From NCBI RefSeq assembly GCF_902833045.1, contig NZ_CADFDU010000001.1, forward strand, positions 947,927 through 1,011,926: 64,000 bases of DNA. Direction: 5' to 3'. Of this stretch, positions 56,072 to 63,716 are shown one piece after another (within the stretch, counting starts at the first letter, position 1; each line of letters opens with the position of its first letter). Both the position numbers and the translations under genes were made by a program. This DNA is from Burkholderia sp. BCC0322. Lineage in GTDB: Bacteria > Pseudomonadota > Gammaproteobacteria > Burkholderiales > Burkholderiaceae. The notes under the pieces were generated by a model, which worked only from the letters and a program-made list of their open reading frames with translations, was not told the DNA's origin and searched no databases.

Positions 56072-56833
56072 TCAGGCGCGGCAGATCGCGATGATCTCCG
56101 CGCTGGTCGCGGCATCGAACGGTGTGCGTTGCCAGTCGCCGAACCAGTCGGCCGACGAGAATCCGGCTGCGACTATGCGCGCCTGCAATTCGGGTTGCGC
56201 GATGAAGCGCAGCCGGCTCGTGTTCGTCAGCAATGTGTCGTCGCGGCGGAAACGGTAGTGCGTGTCGAACGTCACGATCGCGCGGTCTACCGCGCGCACC
56301 GCATGATGGAGATCGATGATGCCGGATTCGCGCGATTCGACGCTGCGTGCCGAATGCTCCGGTGTCCATGCACGCCACGGCTCGACGCGCGGGTTACGGG
56401 TATCGAACAGGAAACGGCCGCCGTCGGCGAGCACGCGCCGCACGCCGCGCAATGTCGCGTCGATGTCGTCGTCGGTCAGCAGGCACTGGAATGCGTGACC
56501 GGTCATCACGACCGCATCGAACCGGGCGTCGGGCGGCAGGCCGGCTAGATCGCAGGCGATCCAGCGTACCGCGTCGGCGCCCCGCTGGCGTCGTGCGTAA
56601 TCGATCATCGCCGGCGCAGGATCGATCGCGACGACGTCGTGCCCGGCTGCCGCGAGCCTGCGCGCGAACGTGCCGGTGCCGCAGCCGAGATCGAGGATGT
56701 GTTGCGGCGCGGCGCCGATCACGGAGGCGTAGAACGCGAAATCCCGATCGCCCGCGTTGAACAGGTCGTAGGCCGCGACGAGGCGCGGGTCGGTGTAGAG
56801 GGCTTCGCCGGCAGGCGCCAAGGCGGACGTCAT
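56072..56833 (-). CDS. Class I SAM-dependent methyltransferase
   Basis: A 253-residue methyltransferase of the Methyltransf_25/11 type. SAM motif I ILDLGCGTGTFARRLA (about 45-60), acidic loop VVAIDPAPAMIDYARR, then FDAVVMTGHAFQCLLTDDDI as motif II. The substrate is unknown. The start ATG at 56833 was preferred to GTG-like upstream starts. Its 5' end is 14 bases from the LysE gene on the same strand, so they may be co-transcribed. Confidence 0.88.
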   Translation of the reverse strand: MTSALAPAGEALYTDPRLVAAYDLFNAGDRDFAFYASVIGAAPQHILDLGCGTGTFARRLAAAGHDVVAIDPAPAMIDYARRQRGADAVRWIACDLAGLPPDARFDAVVMTGHAFQCLLTDDDIDATLRGVRRVLADGGRFLFDTRNPRVEPWRAWTPEHSARSVESRESGIIDLHHAVRAVDRAIVTFDTHYRFRRDDTLLTNTSRLRFIAQPELQARIVAAGFSSADWFGDWQRTPFDAATSAEIIAICRA

Positions 56834-56846
56834 GCGGCCGCGCACG

Positions 56847-57473
56847 TCAGCGCTGCTGCACGGCCACGCGCAGCCCGAGCGCGATGAAGATCGAGCCGAT
56901 GATCTTCCCCTGCCAGCGCGTGAGCCACGTGAGCCGCTTCACGACGCGGCCGAGCGGGCGGATCGAGCAGGCGATCAGCGTCGTGTAGAGCGAGCTGAGC
57001 ACGACGAAGATCAGCCCGAGCACCGCGAACTGCACGAACGTCGAGCCGCGTTCCGGATGCACGAACTGCGGCATGAACGCGACGAAGAACAGCGCGGTCT
57101 TCGGATTCAGCACTTCGGCGGGAATCGCCTGCAGGTATGCCTTGAGCGGCGTGACGGGGGACACGCTCGGCAACGACGGATCGGACGGCTTCTCGATCAG
57201 CGCGCGCACGCCGAGGTAGATCAGGTACGCGGCGCCGACCCCCTTCACGACATTGAACGCGAGCGCCGACGTCATCAGCAGCGCCGACAGGCCGACCGCC
57301 GCGAACAGCGTATGCACGAAATCGCCGCTCGCGACGCCGAGGCCGGTCAGGATGCCGGTCTTGCGGCCGCCCTGCACGGTGCGGCTCAGCACGAGCAGCA
57401 CGGCGGGGCCAGGGATCAGGAACAGGCCCAGGACGACGGCCGTGAAGGTGGTCAGCGTGGTCAGGTCGAACAT
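56847..57473 (-). CDS. LysE/RhtB-family amino-acid exporter
   Basis: A 208-residue, six-helix exporter. The family start is FTAVVLGLFLIPGPAVLLVLSRTVQGGRKTGI (PGP motif and the loop GxRxG), followed by the LNPKTALFFVAFMPQFV segment. Members export lysine, homoserine, threonine or related metabolites. Divergent from an AraC regulator, which probably controls it. Confidence 0.92.
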   Translation of the reverse strand: MFDLTTLTTFTAVVLGLFLIPGPAVLLVLSRTVQGGRKTGILTGLGVASGDFVHTLFAAVGLSALLMTSALAFNVVKGVGAAYLIYLGVRALIEKPSDPSLPSVSPVTPLKAYLQAIPAEVLNPKTALFFVAFMPQFVHPERGSTFVQFAVLGLIFVVLSSLYTTLIACSIRPLGRVVKRLTWLTRWQGKIIGSIFIALGLRVAVQQR

Positions 57474-57642
57474 GGCGGCTCCGGCAGGTGGGCGCAGCGA
57501 GGGGATCGGGGCATTGTATTCGCTTCGGCATGCGGCTGCAGACGCAGCCGGGGCAACCGCACGGCTGCTCCCGGCACCTTTCTGGTATAAGCACGAGAGA
57601 ACGCGCGGGCAGCGCGTCCGGCTTCCTCCATCGTCCGCCTTC

Positions 57643-58443
57643 ATGCGCAAGCTTCCACCCACCACCGATCCCGCAGCGGATGACGCAGTCTTTCACGTGC
57701 CGCGTCCGCTCGTCGTGTTCGGCGGCTCGGTCGTCGAGCCCGAATGGCGGCTCGAGCGGCACAGCCATCCGCAGGCGCAACTGCTCTACACGCTGAGCGG
57801 CGTCATCTACTGCGAGATCGACGGCGGCGTATGGAGCGCGCCGCCGCAGTGCACGGTGTGGATTCCGGGCGACGTCCCGCATGCGGCGCGCGGCTCGGCC
57901 GGCGCGACGTTCTATGCGGTGCTGGTCGAGCCGGACGCCGCGCTCGGCCTGCCTGCGCGCTGCTGCACGCTGTCGGTGTCGCCGCTGCTGCGCGAGCTGC
58001 TGCTGAAGGCGGCGAGCTTTCCGAACCTGTACGACATCGACGGGCCGCAAGGGCGGCTGATGGCGACGCTGCTCGACGAACTCGTCGCGGCGCCGGTCGA
58101 GGACCTGTACCTGCCGATGCCGGCCGACCGGCGGCTGCGCAAGCTGATCGACCATCTGCTCGACGATCCGGCCGACAAGTCGTCGCTGCCCGAACTCGCG
58201 CGGCGCGTGGGCATCAGCGAGCGCAGCCTGACGCGGCTCGCGGCGAAGGAGCTCGGGATGAGCCTCGGCGACTGGCGCCGGCGGCTGCATGTCGCGCTGT
58301 CGCTGCGGATGCTGACGACCGGCCGCCGCGTGCACCAGATCGCGATCGATCTCGGCTACGAGAGCGCGAGCAGCTTCGTGACGATGTTCCGCAAAGCGAC
58401 CGGCAAGTCGCCGACGCAATTCCTGACCGACCGGCAACGCTGA
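57643..58443 (+). CDS. AraC-family transcriptional regulator
   Basis: A 266-residue AraC/XylS regulator. The N-terminal cupin sensor has RHSHPQAQLLYTLSGVIYCE and WIPGDVPHAARG. The C-terminal double helix-turn-helix spans about 165-260, with LARRVGISERSLTRLAAKELG and IAIDLGYESASSFVTMFRKATGKSPTQF, the full family signature. Divergent from the LysE exporter with 169 bases between, so it is its probable regulator. Confidence 0.92.
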   Translation: MRKLPPTTDPAADDAVFHVPRPLVVFGGSVVEPEWRLERHSHPQAQLLYTLSGVIYCEIDGGVWSAPPQCTVWIPGDVPHAARGSAGATFYAVLVEPDAALGLPARCCTLSVSPLLRELLLKAASFPNLYDIDGPQGRLMATLLDELVAAPVEDLYLPMPADRRLRKLIDHLLDDPADKSSLPELARRVGISERSLTRLAAKELGMSLGDWRRRLHVALSLRMLTTGRRVHQIAIDLGYESASSFVTMFRKATGKSPTQFLTDRQR

Positions 58444-58536
58444 ACCGCGCGGTCCGCGCCACCCGTGCGCGATTGGCCGGATTGAGCAAGCGGTTGGCCG
58501 GGACGATAAATGACGCCGCGGGCCTCGGCCCATAAA

Positions 58537-58553
58537 ATGAGAATCGTTCTCAT
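58537..58553. promoter_or_regulatory. Fur-box-like perfect palindrome
   Basis: ATGAGAA-TCG-TTCTCAT has perfect 7-bp arms and matches the centre of a Fur box. It is 12 bases upstream of the ATG of the next gene, overlapping a possible -10 (TAAAAT), so repression by iron is likely. Confidence 0.75.
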
Positions 58554-58565
58554 CTGGAGGCCGAC

Positions 58566-58985
58566 ATGCAAATCGTCACGACCGAATTCCCGTTTGTCTG
58601 GTTGCGTTACACCGGTTCGACGCACACCGATCCTGCTCGCCTGATCGCCGAACTCGACGCGTTGCTGGCGCGTCGCGAACCGTTCGTTCTTCTGACCGAC
58701 GACGCGCCGTCCGGCGACGATCGCGGCGCCGACGATCACGCGTTGCGCAAGCAGCTCGCGAAGTGGAGCAAGGCCAACCGCGCGCAGTCGCATGAATGGA
58801 TTCCCGCGATGATCGCGATCGAGCCTGACGCGTCGCGGCGCGTGGCGCTCGATGCATTCTCGGGCGCGTTCGAGAAGGTCTGGGGCTATCCGCTGAACGC
58901 GGCAGCAACCCGCGACGACGCGCTCGCGCTTGCGCGGCGGCTGCTCGACGAACCGGCGCGCGGCGCCGAGGCGGCGAACGGCTGA
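58566..58985 (+). CDS. Conserved hypothetical protein under a Fur box
   Basis: A 139-residue soluble protein without signal peptide: MQIVTTEFPFVWLRYTGSTH start, then an acidic DDAPSGDDRGADDH stretch and a helical C-terminal half (FSGAFEKVWGYPLNAAATRDDALALARRLLDE). The layout (strand, loop, helix, with VLLTDD) recalls STAS/SpoIIAA-like proteins, but I do not assign it. TGGAGG precedes the ATG. The palindrome immediately upstream makes it part of the iron-starvation response. Confidence 0.75.
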   Translation: MQIVTTEFPFVWLRYTGSTHTDPARLIAELDALLARREPFVLLTDDAPSGDDRGADDHALRKQLAKWSKANRAQSHEWIPAMIAIEPDASRRVALDAFSGAFEKVWGYPLNAAATRDDALALARRLLDEPARGAEAANG

Positions 58986-59080
58986 ACCGTCTGCCGCGCC
59001 GGCGACGCGGCGTTCCTCGATACGCATGTACGGCGCGCGAATGCGCGCCGCGGCATGCGGCAACCATGCAGGGGTGTCCG

Positions 59081-60082
59081 GTGGACAATCCGATCCGCTC
59101 GATGCGCATCTTCACGCGCATCGTCGAAATGAACAGCTTTACGCGTGCGGCGCAGGCGCTCGGCATTTCGCGCGCCACCGCGACGCGGACCGTGCAGGAG
59201 CTCGAAACGGCGCTCGGCATGCCTTTGCTGGTGCGCACGACGCGCGCGCTGCGGGCGACGCCCGAAGGCGACGCGTATTACCGGCGCTGCGTGCGCATCA
59301 CGGCGGATGTCGACGAACTCGAGGCCAGCATCCGCGGCGCCGCGCTGCATCCGAGCGGGCCGCTGCGCGTCGAGCTGCCGGCGGCGGTCGCGGACGCGAT
59401 CGTGCTGCCGGCGCTTGGCGCGTTTCATGCGCGGCATCCCGACCTGATGCTGACGTTGGGGGTATCCGGGCGTGCGGCCGATAGGGTCGGCGACGCGATC
59501 GACTGCAGTGTCCGGCTCGGCGAGTTGCCCGATTCGTCGCTCGTCGCGCGCCGGCTCGGCGTGCTCGAGCGCGTGACGTGCGCGAGCCCCGCGTATCTCG
59601 ACCGCCACGGCGTGCCGCGCATGCTCGACGATCTGGCCTCGCATCGCGCGGTCAGCGTGTCGTCCGTGCCGGGCCAGCGCACGTCCGAACTCGATTTCCT
59701 CGTCGATGGCGCGGTGCGCAAGGTGCGGCTCGACGGGATCGTCAGCGTGGACGACGAGCCGGCGTATCTGGCGTGCGGCGTGCACGGCCTCGGGCTGATC
59801 CAGCCGCCGCGCGTCGCCGCGCAGCCGCTGATCGACGCAGGGCGGTTGCGCGAAGTGCTGCCGCGCTGGCGGCCCGGCGCGATCGCGGTGTCGGCCGTCT
59901 ACGTGAAGCGGCCGCATGTGTCGCCCGGCGTGCGCGCGTTCGTCGACTGGATTGCGGAGCGGTTCGTGGACGCCGCGCGGGACGGGGAGGGCATGATCGT
60001 TGCGGGGGCAACGGTGGTTCGGCTCAACGCGCGTGCGACCGCCGCGTGCGAGCGTGAAGACCGGCAGGTCGCGGTGGTGTGA
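59081..60082 (+). CDS. LysR-family transcriptional regulator
   Basis: A 333-residue LTTR of the AaeR/DmlR-like group: IRSMRIFTRIVEMNSFTRAAQALGISRATATRTVQELE is the helix-turn-helix (about residues 5-42), followed by the effector-binding domain (SGPLRVELPAAVADAIVLPAL). GTG 59081 has AGGGG five bases upstream; an ATG at 59066 would add five residues. No obvious target gene lies beside it in divergent orientation, as the Fur-box gene runs in the same direction. Confidence 0.88.
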   Translation: MDNPIRSMRIFTRIVEMNSFTRAAQALGISRATATRTVQELETALGMPLLVRTTRALRATPEGDAYYRRCVRITADVDELEASIRGAALHPSGPLRVELPAAVADAIVLPALGAFHARHPDLMLTLGVSGRAADRVGDAIDCSVRLGELPDSSLVARRLGVLERVTCASPAYLDRHGVPRMLDDLASHRAVSVSSVPGQRTSELDFLVDGAVRKVRLDGIVSVDDEPAYLACGVHGLGLIQPPRVAAQPLIDAGRLREVLPRWRPGAIAVSAVYVKRPHVSPGVRAFVDWIAERFVDAARDGEGMIVAGATVVRLNARATAACEREDRQVAVV

Positions 60083-60271
60083 CGGCGCTCATGCTTCTGC
60101 GAGATGGAATGCGTGCGCCATCCGGTCCTGTTCCCGGGGCGGCAGCGCGAGTCGCGCAGCGAGTGTTTTCCATTTGGCGCCTCACTCATCAACGCGAGAT
60201 CGGCACCTGGGCACCGGGCGGACGCATCGCATGCCCGTCCGGCGCGCTCCATCGAGACGCGATCAGCTATG

Positions 60272-61066
60272 TCAGCTGTGCGTGAGCGTCAGCGCATAGA
60301 ACTTCACGACGGTACCGGGCGTCGTCAGCGGCGTGCCGGACACAGCCGTCTGGTCGTAGTCTCCGGCCTTGAAGTAGAAGCGCTCGCCGTCGAAACTCGA
60401 ATCCATCGTGAAGGTCTTGGTCGTGCCGTTCGCCGTGACGGTGATCGTCGTCCCGCTCAGGCTCAGCGCGTAGCTGAATTGCTTGCCGACGCCGACCGTG
60501 GTGATCGGCGTGGTCGTCGCCTTGCCGCCCTGGTTGGTGCTTTCGAGCAGCAACTGCACGACGCCGCCGGACGTGAACTGCAGTTCGCACAGCGGCTTGC
60601 TCGGGCCGGTGCCCTGGAAGATCTGGCCGATCGTCGTGTGATCGGGCACCTGCGTGACGGCCACCGTCGCATTCAGCCGGTTCGTGCCGGAGGTCGGCCA
60701 GATCGCGTTCTCGCGCAACTCGGTGCGAGGATGCAGCGAGCCGGACGTTGTCCAGCCCTGCGTCGGGTCCATCATCACCATCGATCCGTCGCTGCCGTCG
60801 GTATAAAAGTACGTCGGATTCACGTAGCCGCCCGCGAGCGACGAACCGCTCACCGTGTCGACCTTACCGGACGAGCCGGTCGGCAACTGCAGCGTGAACG
60901 GCGCGAGGTTGAAGTTCGAGCCGGGCGGGTTCGACGGGCTGAGCGCCATCGCGGTGGCCTGCTGGCGGGCAACGGCGGCCGGGCTGGCCGGATCGTCGCC
61001 GCCGCACGCGGACAGGCACGCAACGGACAGAACGGCGACGACGCACGGGATGATCCTGTTCTTCAT
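60272..61066 (-). CDS. Polysaccharide lyase family 7 (alginate lyase-like) lipoprotein
   Basis: A 264-residue predicted lipoprotein (lipobox LSAC, Cys21) with a PL7/alginate_lyase2 jelly-roll. Motifs in order: RTELRE (about 112), the position normally QIH/QVH, and YFKAGDYDQ (about 236), the Y-F-K-x-G-x-Y-x-Q signature. At the second motif it reads GQIFQG, i.e. Phe replaces the catalytic His, so activity or mechanism may differ. It would act at the outer membrane or outside the cell on uronate polymers. Two near-identical operator-like sites precede it. Confidence 0.87.
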   Translation of the reverse strand: MKNRIIPCVVAVLSVACLSACGGDDPASPAAVARQQATAMALSPSNPPGSNFNLAPFTLQLPTGSSGKVDTVSGSSLAGGYVNPTYFYTDGSDGSMVMMDPTQGWTTSGSLHPRTELRENAIWPTSGTNRLNATVAVTQVPDHTTIGQIFQGTGPSKPLCELQFTSGGVVQLLLESTNQGGKATTTPITTVGVGKQFSYALSLSGTTITVTANGTTKTFTMDSSFDGERFYFKAGDYDQTAVSGTPLTTPGTVVKFYALTLTHS

Positions 61067-61107
61067 GGTGTCTCTCTCTGATGGTCCATGGCTGGGCGCC
61101 ATGTTGT

Positions 61108-61324
61108 GGATAACGTTTTCCTTTTCAGGCGCGCGATCGTCGAAGCGAGATCGGTTGCCCGTAGAAAGCACTCCAAAATACAGAAAGCAGGTATGGCGCG
61201 ACGGCGAATAAAAGAATGCGAAAAAGCGTTGGAATAATGGAGCTTTCGATCGGCTTTCCACATGCGAGGGGCAGTCGACCGGGGACGATGCTAGCAAGAA
61301 GCCTCGGAAGAGTAAACGTTTTCC
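61108..61324. promoter_or_regulatory. Pair of LacI-type operator-like sites upstream of the PL7 lyase
   Basis: GGATAACGTTTTCC (61108-61121) and GTAAACGTTTTCC (61312-61324) share AACGTTTTCC around a central CG, as in LacI/GalR-family operators. They are about 204 bases apart (near 19.5 helical turns), one close to the lyase start and one far upstream, a looping-type arrangement. No regulator gene is adjacent. The rest of 61067-61417 holds no gene I can support. Confidence 0.5.
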
Positions 61325-61417
61325 TTCCGTGGGTGATGCCACTATCCGCTGGGTGGCGGCAAGCGCGATTGGCGCAACTCCATGGCGTGCGCGCTCGCGT
61401 AGTCGCGGGCGCAGGCG

Positions 61418-61933
61418 TTATGACTCCGTGACTGCGACGTGCTGCGCAATTCGCGCCGCACAAGCATCAGGCGTCGCATCGGACGTATCGACCACCATCT
61501 GGCTGAATGGCCGCGACGCATAGCCTTCGCGATACATCTCGGCGATCCGGTTCCGCTCCCAGTCCGTCAGCGCGCGCGAGCCTCGATTCGACGAGGCGAC
61601 CGCTTCGGGTGGCGCGAGCGTCAAGACGAGCAACCGCGCATCGCGCGCGTCGCAGGCGGCACGGAGCCGCTCGAATTCCGTTTCGCCGATCGGATAGGCG
61701 ATGACCAGATGACGCTCACGCGCGTTCGTGATCTGCGCGATGAGACGTTCGAGCGCGATCGCCCACTGCACGTCGAACGGCGCATCCTCGGGCGCATCGT
61801 GATCGTCGCCGTCGATGAAGCGCGCATCGGGCAGCACGCGTGCGAGCGCGAGACCGATCGTCGTCTTGCCGCTGTTGATCGGGCCGTTCAGGTGGATGAC
61901 GGTAAGAGGTGGCGGGGCGATGGGGCGTTGCAC
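61418..61933 (-). CDS. P-loop small-molecule kinase (shikimate kinase / AAA_33-like)
   Basis: A 171-residue P-loop protein: VIHLNGPINSGKTTIGLALA holds Walker A (GPINSGKT, about 17-24), then FIDGDDHD as the acidic substrate/Mg2+ region, and the DWERNRIAEMYREGY lid helix with Arg. It resembles gluconate/shikimate-kinase-type or chloramphenicol-phosphotransferase-like enzymes. The substrate is unknown. It faces away from the acquired module to its right. Confidence 0.8.
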   Translation of the reverse strand: MQRPIAPPPLTVIHLNGPINSGKTTIGLALARVLPDARFIDGDDHDAPEDAPFDVQWAIALERLIAQITNARERHLVIAYPIGETEFERLRAACDARDARLLVLTLAPPEAVASSNRGSRALTDWERNRIAEMYREGYASRPFSQMVVDTSDATPDACAARIAQHVAVTES

Positions 61934-62039
61934 GGGGGCTCGTGATTGTCGGAGAGGAGGCGGGACGCGGCACCGATCCGGCGCGGTCGATTGAAATTTA
62001 TTTGTAATGTTTTGGTGGCAAATCCGAAATGAAAATTTA

Positions 62040-62056
62040 TTAGGGATATACCCTAA
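62040..62056. repeat. 17-bp perfect palindrome at the left end of the deaminase module
   Basis: TTAGGG-ATATA-CCCTAA with 6-bp arms, seven bases before the GTG of the truncated deaminase gene and inside very AT-rich DNA (61990-62060). It could be an operator or a scar of the insertion that brought the module. Confidence 0.5.
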
Positions 62057-62062
62057 AGAAAG

Positions 62063-62332
62063 GTGGCGTGTGTGCCGTTAGCTCGCCTCGGTAACTCACA
62101 AAAGCATTACATGGCAGGGATACCTGGCTTGCACGCGGAGGTTCAGTCTTTGAACTACATCTACAACGCAGTGCCAAATCCGGCTGCACTGAACCTGGCC
62201 GATATCAGTATTGCGACCATAAAGCTGGGGCGGAGCAGTGCGGCCGGAACTCAAGGAGGCGCGTTCACGGCATGTCGGAATTGTAGTGGGATCATTCCGC
62301 CCAATGTTAATGTTATTACCGGGAGGAAATAG
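62063..62332 (+). CDS. YwqJ-type nucleic-acid deaminase toxin domain, N-terminally truncated
   Basis: An 89-residue protein consisting almost only of a YwqJ/BURPS668_1122-like deaminase core: GIPGLHAEVQSLN gives the H-A-E motif (His24, Glu26), and TACRNCSGI the C-x-x-C (Cys71, Cys74), together the zinc site of the cytidine-deaminase fold. An in-frame TAA at 62054-62056 cuts it from any delivery domain; GTG 62063 is the earliest start. Polymorphic-toxin deaminases are usually C-terminal tips of larger secreted proteins, so this is probably an orphan tip. Low GC. The next gene starts two bases after its stop. Confidence 0.75.
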   Translation: MACVPLARLGNSQKHYMAGIPGLHAEVQSLNYIYNAVPNPAALNLADISIATIKLGRSSAAGTQGGAFTACRNCSGIIPPNVNVITGRK

Positions 62333-62334
62333 AA

Positions 62335-63213
62335 TTGAGCCGGGTAAATATCGAGTTGTTGGAGCGGAAAGGTGGGAGATATTTTCTTTCCGGAAAGGAG
62401 TTTTCTGGAGTTGCCTTCGAAATTGGGCAAGAGCAAAGGGTGCGCGCGATAGAACTGGTGGATGGTGTCGAAGTGGGGGGCTACCGTCCAATTTGCGCGA
62501 GCCCTGGTGATGGATTCGATCAGGTTGATCTGACCGGAATGTTGTCTGACTATGAGGTGCCGTTGTACCAGGGGCGGCCATTCAGCGGAATCGGATATGA
62601 ATTCGATGACGGTGCCTGCACGCGGGAAGTCTTTCTGCGGAACGGCATCGTGTATTCAGAGGCCAGGTGGACCGAGGCCGGAGGGATGGTTTATTTTGAC
62701 GTTCCTAATGATGAATTTGGCGAGGTTTACGAGTGGTATTCGTCTGGCGGGTTGAAGGGTGTAGATATAACGACTAATGCCGATTTTTATGGCGGGATGC
62801 GTTTTTCTGACGATGGGCGGCTCGTAATATTGAGTGCATGCAATGGCTTTCTTGAAGCTATTCCGCGAATAGTAAGGAGGGCTCGATTTTTTCCCGTTTC
62901 TACAGTTCGCGATTTCGAGAGGTTCGAGATAGCAGATGATCTGACTCTCTTTGGAGGAGATGTTGGAGATGATTTCTTTCGATATTTGAGCGATTGCGGG
63001 ATGTTGAGGGATGTTGTAGTGCTCAAATTGGCAAATGTTGGTGTGAAATTCTTGAGTTTGGTGGATCTTCAGCATTTGAGAGAGTTGCACGTCGACGGAT
63101 TCGAGTTAACGGGAATCAAGCACGGAAGTGGCGGGTGCCTTGATCTTGAGTCATTTGTCAAGAGTGGTGGCTCTTCTGTTAAGGTTTTTGTGGGTGGGCG
63201 TGAGGTAACGTGA
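62335..63213 (+). CDS. YwqK-like MORN-repeat antitoxin (candidate immunity protein)
   Basis: A 292-residue acidic cytoplasmic protein with TTG start behind GGGAGG. The N-terminal half has degenerate MORN/YwqK-type repeats: GKEFSGVAFEIG, GRPFSGIGYEFDDG..EVFLRNG and EWYSSGGLKGVDI. The C-terminal half (about 150-292) is a different domain containing leucine-rich-like LRELHVDGFELTG. YwqK-family proteins neutralise YwqJ deaminases. Its start is two bases after the toxin stop and its stop overlaps the next gene, so the three are one unit. Low GC. Confidence 0.78.
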   Translation: MSRVNIELLERKGGRYFLSGKEFSGVAFEIGQEQRVRAIELVDGVEVGGYRPICASPGDGFDQVDLTGMLSDYEVPLYQGRPFSGIGYEFDDGACTREVFLRNGIVYSEARWTEAGGMVYFDVPNDEFGEVYEWYSSGGLKGVDITTNADFYGGMRFSDDGRLVILSACNGFLEAIPRIVRRARFFPVSTVRDFERFEIADDLTLFGGDVGDDFFRYLSDCGMLRDVVVLKLANVGVKFLSLVDLQHLRELHVDGFELTGIKHGSGGCLDLESFVKSGGSSVKVFVGGREVT

Positions 63214-63716
63214 TTTTAATCGTCGACGTGTCCTACTCCGACGACAGCGCGCTTGCCGCTGGAATGGTGATCGAATCTTGGGAAAGCAGCGTAGCGGTTG
63301 AGAGACTGACGGCCAAAGTCGATGGTCTGGCGAGCTACATCCCCGGAAAATTCTATTTGCGTGAATTACCGTGCATCGTCGAGTTGCTGAAGCATGTCGA
63401 ACATCCGCTTGAATGTATCGTCGTCGATGGCTATGTGACGCTTGGCGCCGACGAATGTCCAGGCCTCGGTATGCGGTTGTGGCAACACCTTGATGGCAAG
63501 GTTCCGGTAGTTGGCGTCGCAAAGACCAAATTCCTGGGAACGCCAAAAAACGCAGAAATCCTGCGCGGAGGCAGTTCGAAGCCGCTGTTTGTTACTGCGG
63601 CCGGTATCGATTTGGAGTTGGCAAAGAGCAATATTGTGAAAATGGTCGGGAAGTTCAGAATTCCGGATCTGATCAAAGCCACTGACCGACTCTCTCGAAA
63701 TCTGGGCGACTCGTGA
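63210..63716 (+). CDS. Endonuclease V (YwqL-like) homologue
   Basis: A 168-residue endonuclease V-fold protein. Three catalytic acids align with the family: Asp6 in LIVDVSY, Glu52 in GKFYLREL and Asp73 in CIVVDGYVTLG, followed by VPVVGVAKTKF. The fourth residue, His in S-V-G-H-R, is missing: TAAGIDLELA stands there. EndoV cleaves next to deaminated purines (hypoxanthine) in DNA or RNA. The GTGA overlap with the YwqK-like gene ties it to the module, where it may remove lesions made by the deaminase. It is short for EndoV (about 220), mainly in the C-terminal part. Confidence 0.85.
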   Translation: MILIVDVSYSDDSALAAGMVIESWESSVAVERLTAKVDGLASYIPGKFYLRELPCIVELLKHVEHPLECIVVDGYVTLGADECPGLGMRLWQHLDGKVPVVGVAKTKFLGTPKNAEILRGGSSKPLFVTAAGIDLELAKSNIVKMVGKFRIPDLIKATDRLSRNLGDS

